Source of the DNA: Epiperipatus broadwayi
Taxonomy: Eukaryota > Onychophora > Udeonychophora > Euonychophora > Peripatidae
Reading direction: 5' to 3'
Assembly (NCBI GenBank): GCA_028023455.1
Contig: JAQFVV010000012.1
Span: forward strand, 3,068,023-3,132,022
Length of the DNA stretch: 64,000 nt
Below, in pieces: positions 11,483 through 24,361 of the stretch (its first letter is position 1; each line of letters opens with the position of its first letter). Made by a program: the position numbers and the translations under genes. The notes beneath the pieces are model-generated. The model searched no databases. It saw nothing but the letters and a program-made list of their open reading frames with translations, and had not been told where the DNA came from.

Positions 11483-12564
11483 TTAATGACTGCAGTCTCG
11501 ATTATAAGGTCTCTTTACCTTGTCTGGTGGTTCTTTGGCCCAGGGACTGAAGTCCAGAGTGGTTAACAATTCGACCATTTCCTCCACCTCTTTGATTCTG
11601 CTGCCCACCATCAACTGTTGTATCGGTAACGGCATATTCTGTTGAACGGTACGTATAATATGAGTATCAGAAAATGCAAATGTGCTAAGTGATCGAAGAC
11701 GATTGACCTGGCAAATGAAAGATTGTGTGTGTGTTTCCTTGATCGCTCCGTACTTCTCCTGGCAAATGGTATTTAGAATTCCGCTCTGCCGATCCTCATT
11801 CCAATAATATCTTAGTAACAGGCTACCAGAATTCACAAAGTTGTTTGGTTTTTTCGCCAACATGCCCCACCAATCTTTTGCATAGCCATATAAATGATGG
11901 CTAGCGATAGCAGTCTGTTCATGCAGATCCATTTTATAAAATTGAAAGAAATCCTGCAGGCTATCCAGGTGTGTGTGGTGGTTTTCTCCTATTTCTCCTC
12001 GAAATATTTTAACAGTTAATATCTTAGCAAGGCGGGTTTGAACCCCGAAGTCTGGAATTAAGGTCCTGTGGATTGTATCTATCCCACTACCATGTGCTTG
12101 AGGAGGTGATAGATCATCGTTAGAGGTCTGACATCTTTGGTTTAGGTCTACTGCCTCGTTGATACTGTTTGTATCGTCAGGTTCTGTTTTCGCTATCAGG
12201 ACTTTGTTGTCCAGGTATTGTATTATTTTTGGCTCAGTTTGATCTCAGCATTCGCTCATTTTTTTCCGATTTCCTGAGCAGTATTCTTCCAATTTCTGTT
12301 GGAGAGCCCTATGTCCTTCTCTCACTTGTGCCAATTCATCAAGGAGCATCCTGGTAAACTTTTTATACTCCATCTCTTTTTTTGGGCTTCCTCTTCCTGT
12401 TTTCTTGCCCTCTCTTTGCTTCTCTTATATAATTCCACCAGATAATCCAGATTGGAATCTTCCTTGCTCGTTTGCTGGACACATCTCATACTTATTGGAG
12501 GAGATTCAAGAAATCCAGATGGGTCCAGTTCTTGTTCATCGTGGTTGTTCTCCATATTATCCAT
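11483..12564 (-). pseudogene. Retrotransposon gag-like polyprotein, broken
   Basis: The frame opens at an ATG at 12564 (MDNMENNHDEQ), runs about 60 residues including a charged helix, and shifts frame near 12350. It continues as a probable coiled coil (LDELAQVREGHRALQQ), then meets a stop at 12245-12247. Further on the same frame gives KIFRGEIGENHHTHLDSLQ and FFQFYKM, then ASHHLYGYAKDWWGM. This is the classic Retrotrans_gag layout of a F-G short block followed by an aromatic ALDWW-like motif. The last intact stretch, 149 residues, ends at 11483. No CCHC zinc knuckle is visible after it. The product would have formed the particle shell. Confidence 0.8.
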
Positions 12565-12639
12565 GGCCTTGGATGATTATCATGATCAATGATGATGATG
12601 ACTTTTTCCTTTTATTTTATGGCTAACTATTTAATATAT

Positions 12640-13890
12640 CCAAAAAAAAATTCCTTAACGAATAGGTGTACTTTTAAAACACAACATATAGCATTGATAA
12701 AGAAAACTTTTAAGCTGTTTTATGGTTGACCTTACTAAAACTCATACAGTAAAAAAATACTATTATTATTTTTTCTTGTTTGACTCTCTGTGATTACTAT
12801 TACATTTGATTTCAAAATTTTATTAATGGCTAATAGGCTATCTCCCTCTCAGTTCTGTTGGCCTAATTACTGCTTTGATGTTTATCACTAAAAACCCTGA
12901 CTACTACCCTTTTATTACTGCAAAATTTCTTGTTTAAATCTGCTGCCAACATATATATTTTTAACTGCCCGTATATACAAAAATCTCTTAAATTCTATCT
13001 GTCAAAATATTTCACTAACATATATATTTTTAAACTCAATCAAATTTATTTATATATGTTAACATTCGCTAGATCTGGGTATACTCATTTCGTTCCTTCT
13101 TATTTAAGGTTAGCGTACATATATTTATATTTATACAATTATTGATCCGATTTACGTCTCATTATCTGGTCTAAGAAAAATTTACACACGTTGAAAAAAC
13201 AAATTACATATAAAAGAATTTAGCCTGGTGACAAAATTTATTTTAGAAGTAACTTCATTTAATGAAATTACCCTTGGGTGCCATGCCACCAGTTAAAAGG
13301 ATCCATAGACTGTTAGCTTCCCAAAATGAATTTTAATTACTGTATTCCATTTAACTATGGGCACTCGTTAAAACATTCACATTTTTTTATTGACTTCAAC
13401 ATTTTATTTATTATTGAATTTTTGAATTCCATACAATAGCCTATTATATATCTAGGTCATTACCATACAAAATAATTATTATGCTATCTTGCGCGTTGAG
13501 CCGATAAATCTTTATTTTGATAGAAAATACAATATTTGAAATATTCATAGATTGTCACAATATTCACTTGGGACAATATTTAAGTAATTCACATCATGCG
13601 TTTATAGCATGACTTAAGAGAAACAATAACACCGATAAATACAGATGGCTCATATCACACTATAGCAAGTTTGGACAAGTTTAGATTATATAGAATACTA
13701 ATTGAATGCCCAAGTCAAACAAAATATATAAAATATACACGCAAATAGATAATATAGAGTTTGATAAATATTATATATCAAAATATAAAGGATTTGAGTG
13801 ATTAAATACAAAAAAATGCTAAAATTAAGCTACATGGATGTGGGTGTTTAAATAATTAAGATCTACAGGGATGTGGGTGTTTAAATATTT
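12640..13890. other. Leader region of LTR element 1
   Basis: Lies between the primer site and the gag ATG. AT-rich, no coding signature in either strand. Confidence 0.5.
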
Positions 13891-13893
13891 GAG

Positions 13894-13911
13894 GCCCCAT
13901 GTTGGGCACCA
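13894..13911 (-). promoter_or_regulatory. Primer binding site, tRNA-Lys type
   Basis: The minus strand reads TGGTGCCCAACATGGGGC. This matches the well-known tRNA-Lys(1,2) primer site TGGCGCCCAACGTGGGGC at 16 of 18 positions. Both mismatches are what CpG decay would give (C to T, G to A). It sits 21 bases inside the 5' LTR and fixes the element's orientation. Confidence 0.85.
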
Positions 13912-13932
13912 TGGACCCGGAAAAAAATACTA

Positions 13933-16639
13933 TGTAACAGTCAGAATCATCTATCTCGCTAACACACTGCAGAATTCAAACCCCAGACATGAAACTGAAC
14001 ATTCTAGGAGGGGTTGCCTTCTAGATATACTAAGTTCGAATCTAAAGCACCATCTATGTGATAATGCATCTGATGCCACTACTATTATAACCTTTGACTG
14101 GTGCCTGGTGGTCAGGGAGAAACAAAAGACTCTATACTAAAAGAAGCTTGGGTGGCTAATTAATGTCTATGGATTTACAAAAGAAATACAGAAACTATAT
14201 ATATATATATATAGACCGAGACAGTGATAGGAATCAAGAAAATATCAAATTTAGTTTTAAATAATTTCACAAAATTTATATAAATTATATATATAATGCC
14301 ACTGTCTGCTTATATGAGACAGGGACGCGTATTAAATAATTGTTGGCATTATATTCCAATAAATAACAAAATGGTTTTAAAACAAAGTGATATATTCTAT
14401 TCTTCGGGCTAATAGCATTACGATAATGTGCTTGATGAGATAGGAACATGTGCGAGGTGCTTTGAATAATTATACAAGTTTAAGAAAATATTTGAAATTA
14501 GGTGTTCTAAAATATTTATTGATTTCGAGAATAGCACGGACAAAAGCTTACTAAGCAACAAAATGGGAATGTGATCAAAGCATTTATTTGAGAATAATAA
14601 TAATAGAGTTGCATTGGGAGGTCAGTATTGCTGATAATGAATTTATTAAAGTTGGAGGGTGTGACACATTTAAGTCACGGATGCTTTGTAAAATAAATAT
14701 AAAAATAAAACAATATTGAATATCCGGAATGATTACAGAGGGCATCTCACCGCTAACCTGTAGGAAAGTATTTTATGAATAGCCGAAACTTAACAACTGT
14801 GCGATGATTGTGTTTAATTCTCAGGTGTGTCATTTGGGGACACACTCTGCCTGGAAACCACAAAAAGGCGAAGAGAACAGTCTTAGCCATGTAAAGAATC
14901 CTTGGAAAAATAAAATAAAGCAGTCTCAACAACCAATTCATTTACCAGCAATACGAGACGAGTGTATATAAAACATACTGAATGGGTTTTACTTGGATTA
15001 AGAGAAATGTCCAATCAAATTCCCCGAAATTCATTTAAAAGGGTCTGCACATTCTCGACGTCAAAGATGAACTTTGTAATTAAAGTAGAACATGGTAATT
15101 AAAATAGGAAAATGCATGCTTGTGGGTTTGAAATTAAGTATAGATTTATATACGCAATCATGCATTAGGGGACACATTTAATCATTGACCTCACACATAC
15201 TCTCATATTAGATTAAAATCAATAACATGTAGATTTTAAACTATGTGATTATATTATATATTAAAGAATAGAATCACCCTCGAATGAGTGATTTGCAAGA
15301 TAATAAAATTGAAAAATTATTTAGAAATTTAAAATATGTCTTCATAGCAGCGTCTTATTTTCAACAAAAGGAATAATTCACTCTGTCAAAAACGATTCTG
15401 ACACATTATCATAATAAAATAACAAAAAGCTTAATAAATAGAAAACATTAAACCAAGGATAGAGAGCAAAATGTTGAGTATATTTAAACATGTTAATGAA
15501 ATACATAATGAAGTTATGTGAAATATAAGAAAAACAATTTTAAATAGCTATAGCATGTTAGTGATCACAAGAGCTCTTGGGTTAATTTAGGGTTACCTCT
15601 GGAGAAGCATTTTAGGTAGATTGATGGTCGGCAGGTTTTTATATAATTTAACAGCAAAATCTGGAAATGTTCATATTTTTGCAGCAGCAGCAGTTCCGGG
15701 GTTCCTTATGTGATAGCTTCCAATAGTCTGGAGCAGCGGCTGGCCATTCTGAGGGGACATAGCCATCTTGACACCTCTACTCTGTCATGTCAAGGTTAGC
15801 AAATTATTAGAATAGAACTCAGAATGATTTCTCTTAGAAACATCAGAAGAATGGAGAACAAAAGAAAAACCTCCTTTTTATAGTAGAATTTAACAATAGA
15901 ACTTCCCTGGAGCATTACAAAAGTATATCGGACTTATCAGCTGTAATCATCCAAATGTCTAAAGGAATTCAACAATAATTAATTTCTTTTGTTACTTTCC
16001 CTGTCAACATTCGAATTACAAACTAGATTTAATTAAAAATTACTTTTATTAATTAAAGAAAACCTTAAGTGGACATCTGCTGTTTTTAGATAAACTTATA
16101 TAACATTAACTATTTACAACATAAAATAATTAAACTATTGTCCCTCATTTATTTTAACAGAAATATTTGGAATAACTTTTATTAAATTAAAGAAAATGAT
16201 TTTACTTTTTAAATTGCAATATTTGAATCTATTTACTAAATGAACATGAATTTTATTTTAAATCAAAAATATATTATGACGGTAATATATATATATGTAA
16301 ATAGATTCAAACAAAATAACTTTAATTAACAATTTATAATTTTGATGTTTTTAAAATGCATATCATAGTGTGTGCACAGTTAGAACTTATATAACCTAAT
16401 TTTTAATAAATCAAAATTATGTGAACATATACATAATCTATAATCTTTTATTTATTTGGGAATGAGTTATATCTATAATATGAGCATTGTACTTGTGGTT
16501 TAAAATTAGGTGGGATTTTCAGTATATAAGCGTATTGCAGACACACTACGATAAATTGGGGTTCAAACTAAAGTATGAGGATAGGAAATAGGTGAGAAAA
16601 GGTGAAACCAAGATCTGCAAAGCAGACCTTACTGTTTCA
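13933..16639 (-). repeat. LTR retrotransposon 1, 5' LTR
   Basis: The partner of 8390-11120 and the upstream LTR in the element's own orientation, because the primer site lies 21 bases inside it. It contains the same minus-strand TATA motif. It shows the same block order as the other LTR with several percent substitutions by eye, mostly transitions. Confidence 0.9.
15873..15882 (-). promoter_or_regulatory. TATA box in LTR (5' copy)
   Basis: Same TATAAAAAGG sequence at the equivalent place in the upstream LTR; this is the copy that would drive genomic RNA. Confidence 0.6.
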
Positions 16640-16830
16640 GCATGTATGTATGTAGATTTTCTCAAAAAATTAAAAATATGCAATAAACTTAATAAAAAGT
16701 TCCATTTTTAATACAATTTACCAATCTGTTATTTTGAAGGCAATATATATATTTTTTATATAACTTCCTTTCTTATTGTTATCTCACTTTTCTCTCACTG
16801 ATTTTATTCGATTGCTGTTTTAAACAATTG
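16640..16830. other. AT-rich spacer
   Basis: Nothing recognised; begins with a short ATGT tandem run at the LTR boundary. Confidence 0.4.
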
Positions 16831-16922
16831 GTGTTGGTGGCCTAGTAGTTAGCATAGCTGCCTTCCAAGCAGCTGGCCCGAGTTCGCTTTCCGGTCAACG
16901 CATTTGACATATGAAAAAAAAA
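16831..16922 (+). mobile_element. tRNA-Gly(UCC)-derived SINE, copy 1
   Basis: The body is a recognisable but decayed tRNA-Gly. It has a GTGTTGG acceptor start, an A box TGGCCTAGTAG and an anticodon stem-loop with loop CTTCCAA (anticodon TCC). A B box region GAGTTCGCTTTCC and the acceptor end TCAACGCA follow. A short tail TTTGACATATG and oligo-A complete it. Mispaired T-arm and extra tail argue against a working tRNA gene. No clear target duplication found. Confidence 0.85.
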
Positions 16923-16925
16923 TGT

Positions 16926-17985
16926 TTGTATAATATTAAACATACCCGCCCACATACATATATGTAAATTGTTTAATGTGAAGTATAATGTGTATTAATC
17001 ATTCATTAATGTGCAAACAAATAATATTATTTTAACAAAATAATTTCCCTAAAATTAAAGAGTTTTGTTTTGTTATTTTCTATTAGTGATTTCAGATTGT
17101 GTGATCTCAATTTAAAATTATTATTGGACTTTGCCATATTAAATATTTGTACTAACTACATTCTGATAAACCTTCATTGATTTTAATTTTGAATGACTTT
17201 TAAGCAAAGTAAGTAATAAAATATGGTTGAGATATTAATTAAAATCTTGTAATAGGTGTCCTGTAGGGAATTATCAATTGGAAGTTTTAACAATTATTAT
17301 TTCGGAGTGAAATAAGAAGTTGACATCTAAAAAAAATGCTATAAACACACAATCATATTTGAAGAAGCCGCCTAATTGGTTCAAGATATATAAAAATCTT
17401 ATATAAAAAAACTTATTAATGTCTAAGATATACTGTTCACAAGAAAATTACCCAGGGGCAATTTGCATGGGACCTCCACATTCTGACATCACATGCTCAA
17501 CAACTTTTATTTTATAGCCCATTAAATTAGCTGCATTAAAGAAACTTCATCTTATTTTAATTAGCCTTATTTATTGCAAATAATGAGACATTACAATTTA
17601 TTTACTTATATACATTATTACAATATAAATGATAATTCAAATGCCATCAATTCACAGGCAACATCAGTCTATTCATTCTTTTACTCAGGATTAAATTTAG
17701 GATAACATTTTTTTAACTGCCCTATAAATTTTGAATACAAATGAATACAGTTAAAGATTTATTTGTTCTATTAGTATTACTATGCAAAGATAATATAAGG
17801 TACATTACATTTTAATTATCTCTGAACAGACTATCTCTATTAATTGCTAATACAATTGGTTACTATAAAGTTTTAAGACTTGGTAAGCTTACAGATTAAG
17901 GACATCCTAAAATTATAAATTAAGATAAATCATTTCAGGCTATAATGCTGCTAAATAACTAAACAATAACTAAGTAAACTTAAGA
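16926..17985. other. AT-rich spacer, no gene
   Basis: No coding or repeat signal recognised. Confidence 0.4.
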
Positions 17986-17989
17986 GGCA

Positions 17990-18290
17990 GAAAATGGCAT
18001 CTGTGTTACACACATTTATAAACAAATATACATAAAATTCAGAGATGTGATATATTGCAGGATTGTGCATCTATGACTTAATAATGTTCAAAATAAGTTA
18101 ATGAATCCAAGTTGCTAGCAAGCACAAGCAATATCATATTTATGAATCAAGAATATATAATCCAAAGCATATGATATATGGTAGAAATGTGTATCTATAA
18201 CATACTACTGCTCAAAATAAGGGTGCTAAGTAGAGTGACCAGCAAACTCAATGGTATCGCACTCATTTATTAATAAACAAAACTATACCT
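17990..18290. repeat. Degenerate tandem repeat, ~125-bp period
   Basis: Blocks such as ATGATATATGGTAGAAATGT and GTGATATATTGCAGGATTGT recur about 125 bases apart. CTCAAAATAAG / TTCAAAATAAG and ATTTATAAACAAA / ATTAATAAACAAA are repeated the same way. Two to three diverged units, non-coding. Confidence 0.45.
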
Positions 18291-19107
18291 TTAAAAGAAC
18301 ATTGTACTTAGACCAAATAGCCAGAAATAAAAGTATATTATTCACTCAAGTAACTTTAAACACTTAAATATCTTTTTTCATACTTGCCTATTCTCAAATC
18401 TAGAGTGTATTTAGTTAAAAATTGTAAACTTTTAGAACTATTAAAATATATAAATAAACTCATTTAATTTATTGAATGGGTCTATGCAGCATATTTTATA
18501 CTATCCAGAGCTCATCAACAAGCAATTCATATTAATGTTCAAATTACTATTTTTTTATAATTTCTATTATTAAAATAATGAAAATGTTGATCGTTATTAA
18601 ACCTTGTTTTAGCATATAAACTAAGTTTTAAGAGAATGTACAGCGTTTGCAATAATACACTAATTACTTTCTAAGAAATATTTTTCTTTTTTAGATTTAT
18701 GCCAACTATATAGTGGCATGACTAATAACAATAGCAATCTCTTACCATACTAATTTATAAAGAAATTTAGTTTTATATATAATCAATAATAATAATAATT
18801 TATAAAATAACTTCAGTATACATTAAATGTCAGAGATTAAATGTCTATCATTAGTAATAGATAGTTATAACAATATATATTCAAAGTTCTTACACATTAC
18901 CTTTTTATCACTAAGAGTTCAAATTCTGAATTCAAGTATTTTCAAACTTTTACTAGACTCAGTATGTACAAACATTATCTATATCTAGTAAAGCTTCTAC
19001 CAAGTTAGCTTTGATTGTTGCAGCAGACTTCATTAATGCACATTTGCTTTCTCATTCAATGGTCAGCATTTGATGGTGTTTTTCTTATTGATTGATAGGT
19101 GATTACT
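18291..19107. other. AT-rich spacer
   Basis: Nothing recognised before the hAT-type MITE. Confidence 0.4.
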
Positions 19108-19115
19108 CTCTAAAG

Positions 19116-19434
19116 CAGAGGTTGCCAAAGTGGTCTATATAGACTCCCAAGAGTCTATTTAACAAAAATAGGGGTTGATCTGAGCCAGGGGGTTGATTGG
19201 GGGTCGAAGGAAAAACAATTATTAATATGAAAATCATACATATTTTTCATAAAACTATTGTCACACAATGTAAAATTACTTTAATAAATGTTTAAAATCA
19301 TAAAATAAATGTACAAACACAGTACCTAATAGATAGTTTTATTTTAATTAATTAAAAATTACTTTTATGGGGGTCGATGGAGATTTCGAAAAATTATATA
19401 GGGGTCCATGATCAAAAAAGTTTGGTGACCCCTG
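19116..19434. mobile_element. hAT-type MITE, 319 bp
   Basis: Ends are CAGAGGTTGCCAAAGTGG on the left and, inverted, CAGGGGTCACCAAACTTT on the right, the familiar hAT terminal pattern. The element is flanked by perfect 8-bp duplications CTCTAAAG at 19108-19115 and 19435-19442, the hAT signature. No transposase; it would have moved using a hAT transposase from elsewhere. Confidence 0.92.
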
Positions 19435-19442
19435 CTCTAAAG

Positions 19443-20200
19443 CAATAGTCACTGTTGAAGTTTAGATGGCATATAGTTTGCATATAAACTGGACACAATA
19501 CCTCTTAAGTTGGCTCTACATTATTTGGCGACTTCTCACCAATTGTTGATGGACTCATGACTTGCACCTGGCCACCTTAGCCCAAGTGGAACAGATGACA
19601 GCTTCTCCCCTCTGCCATTATATTTTAACACAATCACACTAATAAAACAAAGTAGCATCAGGATAAAATAAAGCAAAATAAATAATCCAATTAAAGCAGA
19701 ATAAGCAATAATTAACGATCTTCAGAGAGATCTTATTTATATTTTTACTGAGTTATCTTACCAGCCAAATCACATTTCATCCTGGGCCATTTATAATATC
19801 AATCCATTAATTATAGACAACTTCTAAACTTCATTAAGGTATCCAGATTGTTTATTCAATAACATCATTCATAAAAACTTAACTTTGAAAGCGATTATAT
19901 CAAAATAATAGACAGTGCTTTAACCAAATCACACAGATATTTATCTATTTAATTAGTTGATCTGTTTATAAGAATTTAATTACATTTCATACAACAATGT
20001 CATTTCCACCATCCGACCATATTATAAAATACCTTTATAAATGTTAATAAAATAAATATTTTGTTTTAAATTACTTTTAAAATAAATTATGAATTAATAA
20101 TGTTTTGTATACATTTATCTCTGCATATATATATAATTTCTACTTAACAAAATTATTAAAAACTTTTAATTTAAAAATTCATTCAAATTTTTCAGCTTAT
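19443..20200. other. Spacer, no gene
   Basis: A slightly less AT-rich patch at 19510-19620 did not translate into anything I recognise. Confidence 0.4.
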
Positions 20201-20204
20201 AAAC

Positions 20205-20625
20205 ATGAAGCATATATAAATACTGCATCAATGGTCCACCATTTCTTAAAGCCTAAATCAACATTCATTGATAGTGCTTGAAATAGAACATATTCTTATT
20301 TCAACTCTATCAATGAAAGTTGGTTTATTTAACATTAGACTTTAATGAAAAGATGGACTGCCCACTTTTTTAAAACAATTATTGACTTGGAAAGCTGTCA
20401 ATTCATAGTACATAAATGACTGAGTAGTTTTCTTCTATCTAAATCACACATACACACACACATATATATATCAAATATTATGTTATTTTATTTATATGTG
20501 TATATACATATTATAATAAAGATTTTCACAGTTAAATGATGGAATATTGGCAAATTATAAAAAGCTAGTACATATTATTATCAAATAAAACTTTATTTTT
20601 ACATGCACACACATATATAAGTAAA
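20205..20625 (+). repeat. Dispersed repeat, copy 2 (partner at 4296-4660)
   Basis: Collinear with 4296-4660 (CTTAAAGCCTAAATCAACAT, then the TCAATTCATAG and TAATAAAGATTTTCA blocks). Contains its own CA/TA dinucleotide run. No ORF. Confidence 0.6.
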
Positions 20626-20639
20626 TCTACTATTATTAA

Positions 20640-23600
20640 GTGCCAAAAATTTGTAATTGTTCAGGAGGAAATTTACTTCCAATTATGCAAAACAACACTT
20701 GATTGGAGGTTAATTACTTTCTGCACTATATATATATGTGAATTTCTTTTATAAATATAATAAAATCGCTGATTGAAAAATATCATCAACTAACTTGAAA
20801 GTAATTATCTATGGAAATTTATACTTTTTAGTAACTAAATATATTTTTATATTAACATTTGTCAGTGTGCATGTAAATGTGTGGTAATAAACATCTTTAA
20901 TTAACATTTTGATATATGCTTTTTTTAATTATTGTTCATGAAAAACACCTAATGTCTTTATTTTTTATTTGATTTCTGTGGTATTATCACTTTTCTGTGC
21001 TTCTTCAAAATAATTATACTGTCTATAATTTTATTTCTTATGTGTGGTATAAAAAATATTCTCATTTTTGCACTTTTACCATTGTATATCCTTATTAATT
21101 CCAACATAAAACTTATTATGACATAGTAAAAGTGTTCTAGTATTTGTATAATTTATCTTCTCTGTTTTTCTAATGCAATTTAATAAAATTTAATAAGATT
21201 GCAATATTTTATAATGGTGAATTAATAACATTTCATTATATTTCTAAATATCATGTGTATGAAAATCATGGCATGGAAATTAAATAATTAAATGATGTTT
21301 TTTTACAAAGGGCTTATATGATGTTTGGGCACCATAACTGATAAGTTCTGATCCTGAAACTGGTACTTTAGTCTATCCTAGTAATCACAATACTAAATCA
21401 TATAGAACGCCATCTATAGTTATTAGATGTAACTTAATTTCCAGTCTCACTGATATTTTCATTGTTAAAGTGAATTTTAATCAAGTCATGAATTATCATT
21501 TCAAATTTTCACTTTTCAATTATATACTATTTTGTTATTTATATTGTTAAATTGTTATACTCATCAGTAATCACTCATATTTTCAAAATCTTTTTAAACA
21601 CATATAAATTGACATATACTCAAGATTTTGAAATTTAATATGAAGAATTATTGACTCACTCACAGTTACTTTGTTTTATACAATTTAATAAATGCTGAAG
21701 GAAAGTCTGTGAACTATGGTTTAAACTTACTCAATGAAATCCATGAATGTTATTTGCTTAAGTGAACTTTATTGGATAATTTTATAAATACTTTTTAAAT
21801 TTATATCATTCATTACTACCAAATTTGTGACACTTATGTGAATAATAATTTGTATTTAATTATTATATTACTCAATTTTATTATTATTTTGAACCTTTAA
21901 CCTATATTTTAAAATTATCATATTGTTGTAATATAATGTTAATTTAAATTAAATACTATAAAAATAAAATACTAAAATATTGAAATTATTTTAGAAATTC
22001 TAACTCAAGATATTTTTAAAAAGCCAAGATTGAAAAAAATTGGTTAATTATACTATTACTATACAAAATTCCGCTATTTTTATAACTCTTATTAAAACAT
22101 TATGTTTCAATATCTATAGCAGGAAAATTCATTATAAATAACATGACTAACAACATCATCTGGTAAAGACCAAAAATTCAACCATTTTTTTTTATTAACT
22201 CAAACTAAAAAAGCACATTATCATAATAGTTCTATTTGCATCAAATTTGCTTTGTATTTCCCTATCTTCACATTTTAAAGCACACATGATTTGAGGTTTA
22301 TTGCCTTAGTAAATATTATTTGTATTTCCAAGTAATTTTTGTAGTAATTTAGGAAAATTATTAATTAAATTTTGTAATAAAACTTAGTATAAAACTCCAG
22401 TTGTTTTAAAATTTTCCATAATTTAGAGCTTCATTATCAAGTTAAAATTTGATTTAAACTGTGCACACTACAATCAAGTATTCATGATTTTTAAAGAAGT
22501 CTTAACATGTTTAAAGATTATTGGACTGGATCAATTTAATTACTATTTGGTAAATAGTTCTAACTATTTTAGTTATATTAATTAAAAAATCAATGACATA
22601 TGTACCCAATAGTCATATTTAAATTGTTTTTATTGTGATATATGTTACCAGGTGTAAAATATATTTTAAAAGCATTAAAATATATTTTTTATACAAGTGT
22701 AATGCTTGTCTTCTGCAAAGAATATCTATAATTAATTATTCCTAAAACATCTAGTTCATTTTTTATAGATGTAACTTAAACATTATTATTGATGACTCTT
22801 TTTATATTAATTACATTACTTTTTTTTGCAATATATTGTCCAATAAAATCCAAATATATGACTTTTTAATGTGACAATTAGAATATATGATCCTGCTTAG
22901 TTATGAAAATATTATTTAATCACAGTTTTTAAATATTTTCTTTTATCTCCCAAATATCCCAACCACAATTTTACCAATGTCAATGTACAATTTTTTTTTG
23001 CCATTATATTTTTTTAATACAATTACACTTGCTAATACTATTGGTACATTATTTCTAATATTTTTTATATAACATTTGTACAGTGGTCATAGTTACTAAT
23101 GAATATAAAAAATATATGATTCAATTTTAACTGCTACATAAAAAAATTACTCACCTAATATTAAAAAATATTTAATTTTATGTATAATTTAATTTTTCAT
23201 TTAATTTATTAATATTACTCTTACTTCAGTTATATGTAGAAACAACAATTAATGCTTATCTGAATTAATTCATATCTAAATTTTATATTTTATTAAATAT
23301 ACTATTCTATTGAATAATAATATCACTCATCAATAAAAATTATATGTATATTGAAATGATGATTTTTTACACATAAAAGTTATAAATGTAGTACTTAAGT
23401 TGAAATGAGTACATTCTTGAGTTATTTTTCATTTGATCACTTTATTATTCAGTGGATTTCATCTGTTAAGGTTAAATTTGATTGCAGATAATGGCTTGTA
23501 GTATAAATTGATCAGTAGATATTGATCTTGGTAAAAAGATTAGAAACTATTCAACTAAATATAACCTTATTCAAGGATGTCCTTCAAGTAACCTGAGATC

Positions 23601-23645
23601 TATAATTATATATAATATTAAAAATACACAGATATTGATTAGGTG
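20640..23645. other. AT-rich spacer, no gene
   Basis: About 3 kb with no coding region and no repeat I could pair within the window. Confidence 0.4.
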
Positions 23646-23647
23646 GA

Positions 23648-23728
23648 TTTTTTTTCATGTGTCACAGCATCATCCAGAAAGCGAACCTGCTAACCTGAAA
23701 CTGCTTGTAAGACAGCTGTGCTGCTTAC
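23648..23728 (-). mobile_element. tRNA-derived SINE, 5'-truncated copy
   Basis: The minus strand reads CAGCACAGCTGTCTTACAAG, a B box region GGTTCGCTTTCTGG, then GATGCTGTGACACATG and oligo-A. It matches the copy at 38246-38342 but lacks the first ~16 bases of the tRNA head. Belongs to the TTACAA-anticodon-loop subfamily. Confidence 0.7.
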
Positions 23729-24204
23729 AAATCTATATAGAAAAACCCATTTGAACATATAATATTTACTCTTAATTTATTCAAGATTTATATTTAAAAA
23801 TATTTATTTAATTATAAAAAGCGTAATTAAATAAATTAAAAATTTATTGTTTATTCATTAAATTAAATGCAATAACATCTAACAAACAATCAATTAACTA
23901 TTTTTTTTAAAAAAAATTGTACGTAAATTATTAAGAATGCATTAACTGTTAACTGATGTACTGGTATATAGTTAATTAATATATGTCATGAGGCAAAATT
24001 ATAAATAATAAATAAGGTTTTTAATATATATTTAATAAAAAGCTTTTATTTCAATATACAAATCAGTTTATTAGAATAAACAGTCATAGAAAACAAACTA
24101 ATAAACAATGATAATAAGAAAACAAACATTTCAAGAAATTATAAAAAAAAATAAAAATAGTGGTTTCCTTTTTAAGTTAAATGATATTCATTATCAAAGA
24201 CTTT

Positions 24205-24345
24205 TGAAAGATTCATACTTATACAATATATTTATACATTGGATTATTTCCATCATCTAATGTTAAATGTTGAATGTCTTTAGAAAAATTACAAATTTTA
24301 CTTAAATTTTCCAATTACATTAAGTCTTTAGTAATATGACATAGG
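24205..24345 (+). repeat. Dispersed repeat, copy 1 (partner at 32265-32405)
   Basis: ATACATTGGAT, CATCATCTA, GTTGAATGTCT and the following blocks align in order with 32265-32405. In the other location this sequence immediately precedes the Penelope-like RT, so it may be the element's 5' non-coding part. Confidence 0.5.
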
Positions 24346-24361
24346 TTAATATATACACAAC

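Larger units (their letters stand above)
8390..16639 (-). mobile_element. LTR retrotransposon 1 (long LTRs, gag only)
   Basis: Two direct copies of about 2.7 kb flank a 2.8-kb internal region. Each copy starts TGTAACAGT and ends ACTGTTTCA on the plus strand, giving the standard TG...CA and an imperfect terminal inverted repeat. Orientation is minus. Next to the 13933 LTR is a tRNA-Lys-type primer site, next to the other LTR a purine tract, and between them a decayed minus-strand gag. No protease, RT, RNase H or integrase is visible, so the element is a non-autonomous or deleted derivative. A perfect target duplication is not seen: the four flanking bases are GAAT on the left and GCAT on the right. 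Confidence 0.88.

Noticed and set aside
16831-16922. A functional tRNA-Gly gene (also considered for 26055-26148 and 35631-35721)
   Set aside because: Bodies resemble tRNA-Gly(UCC), but they have mispaired T-arms, a constant extra tail with oligo-A and, for the 26-kb copy, a clear target duplication. They are SINEs.
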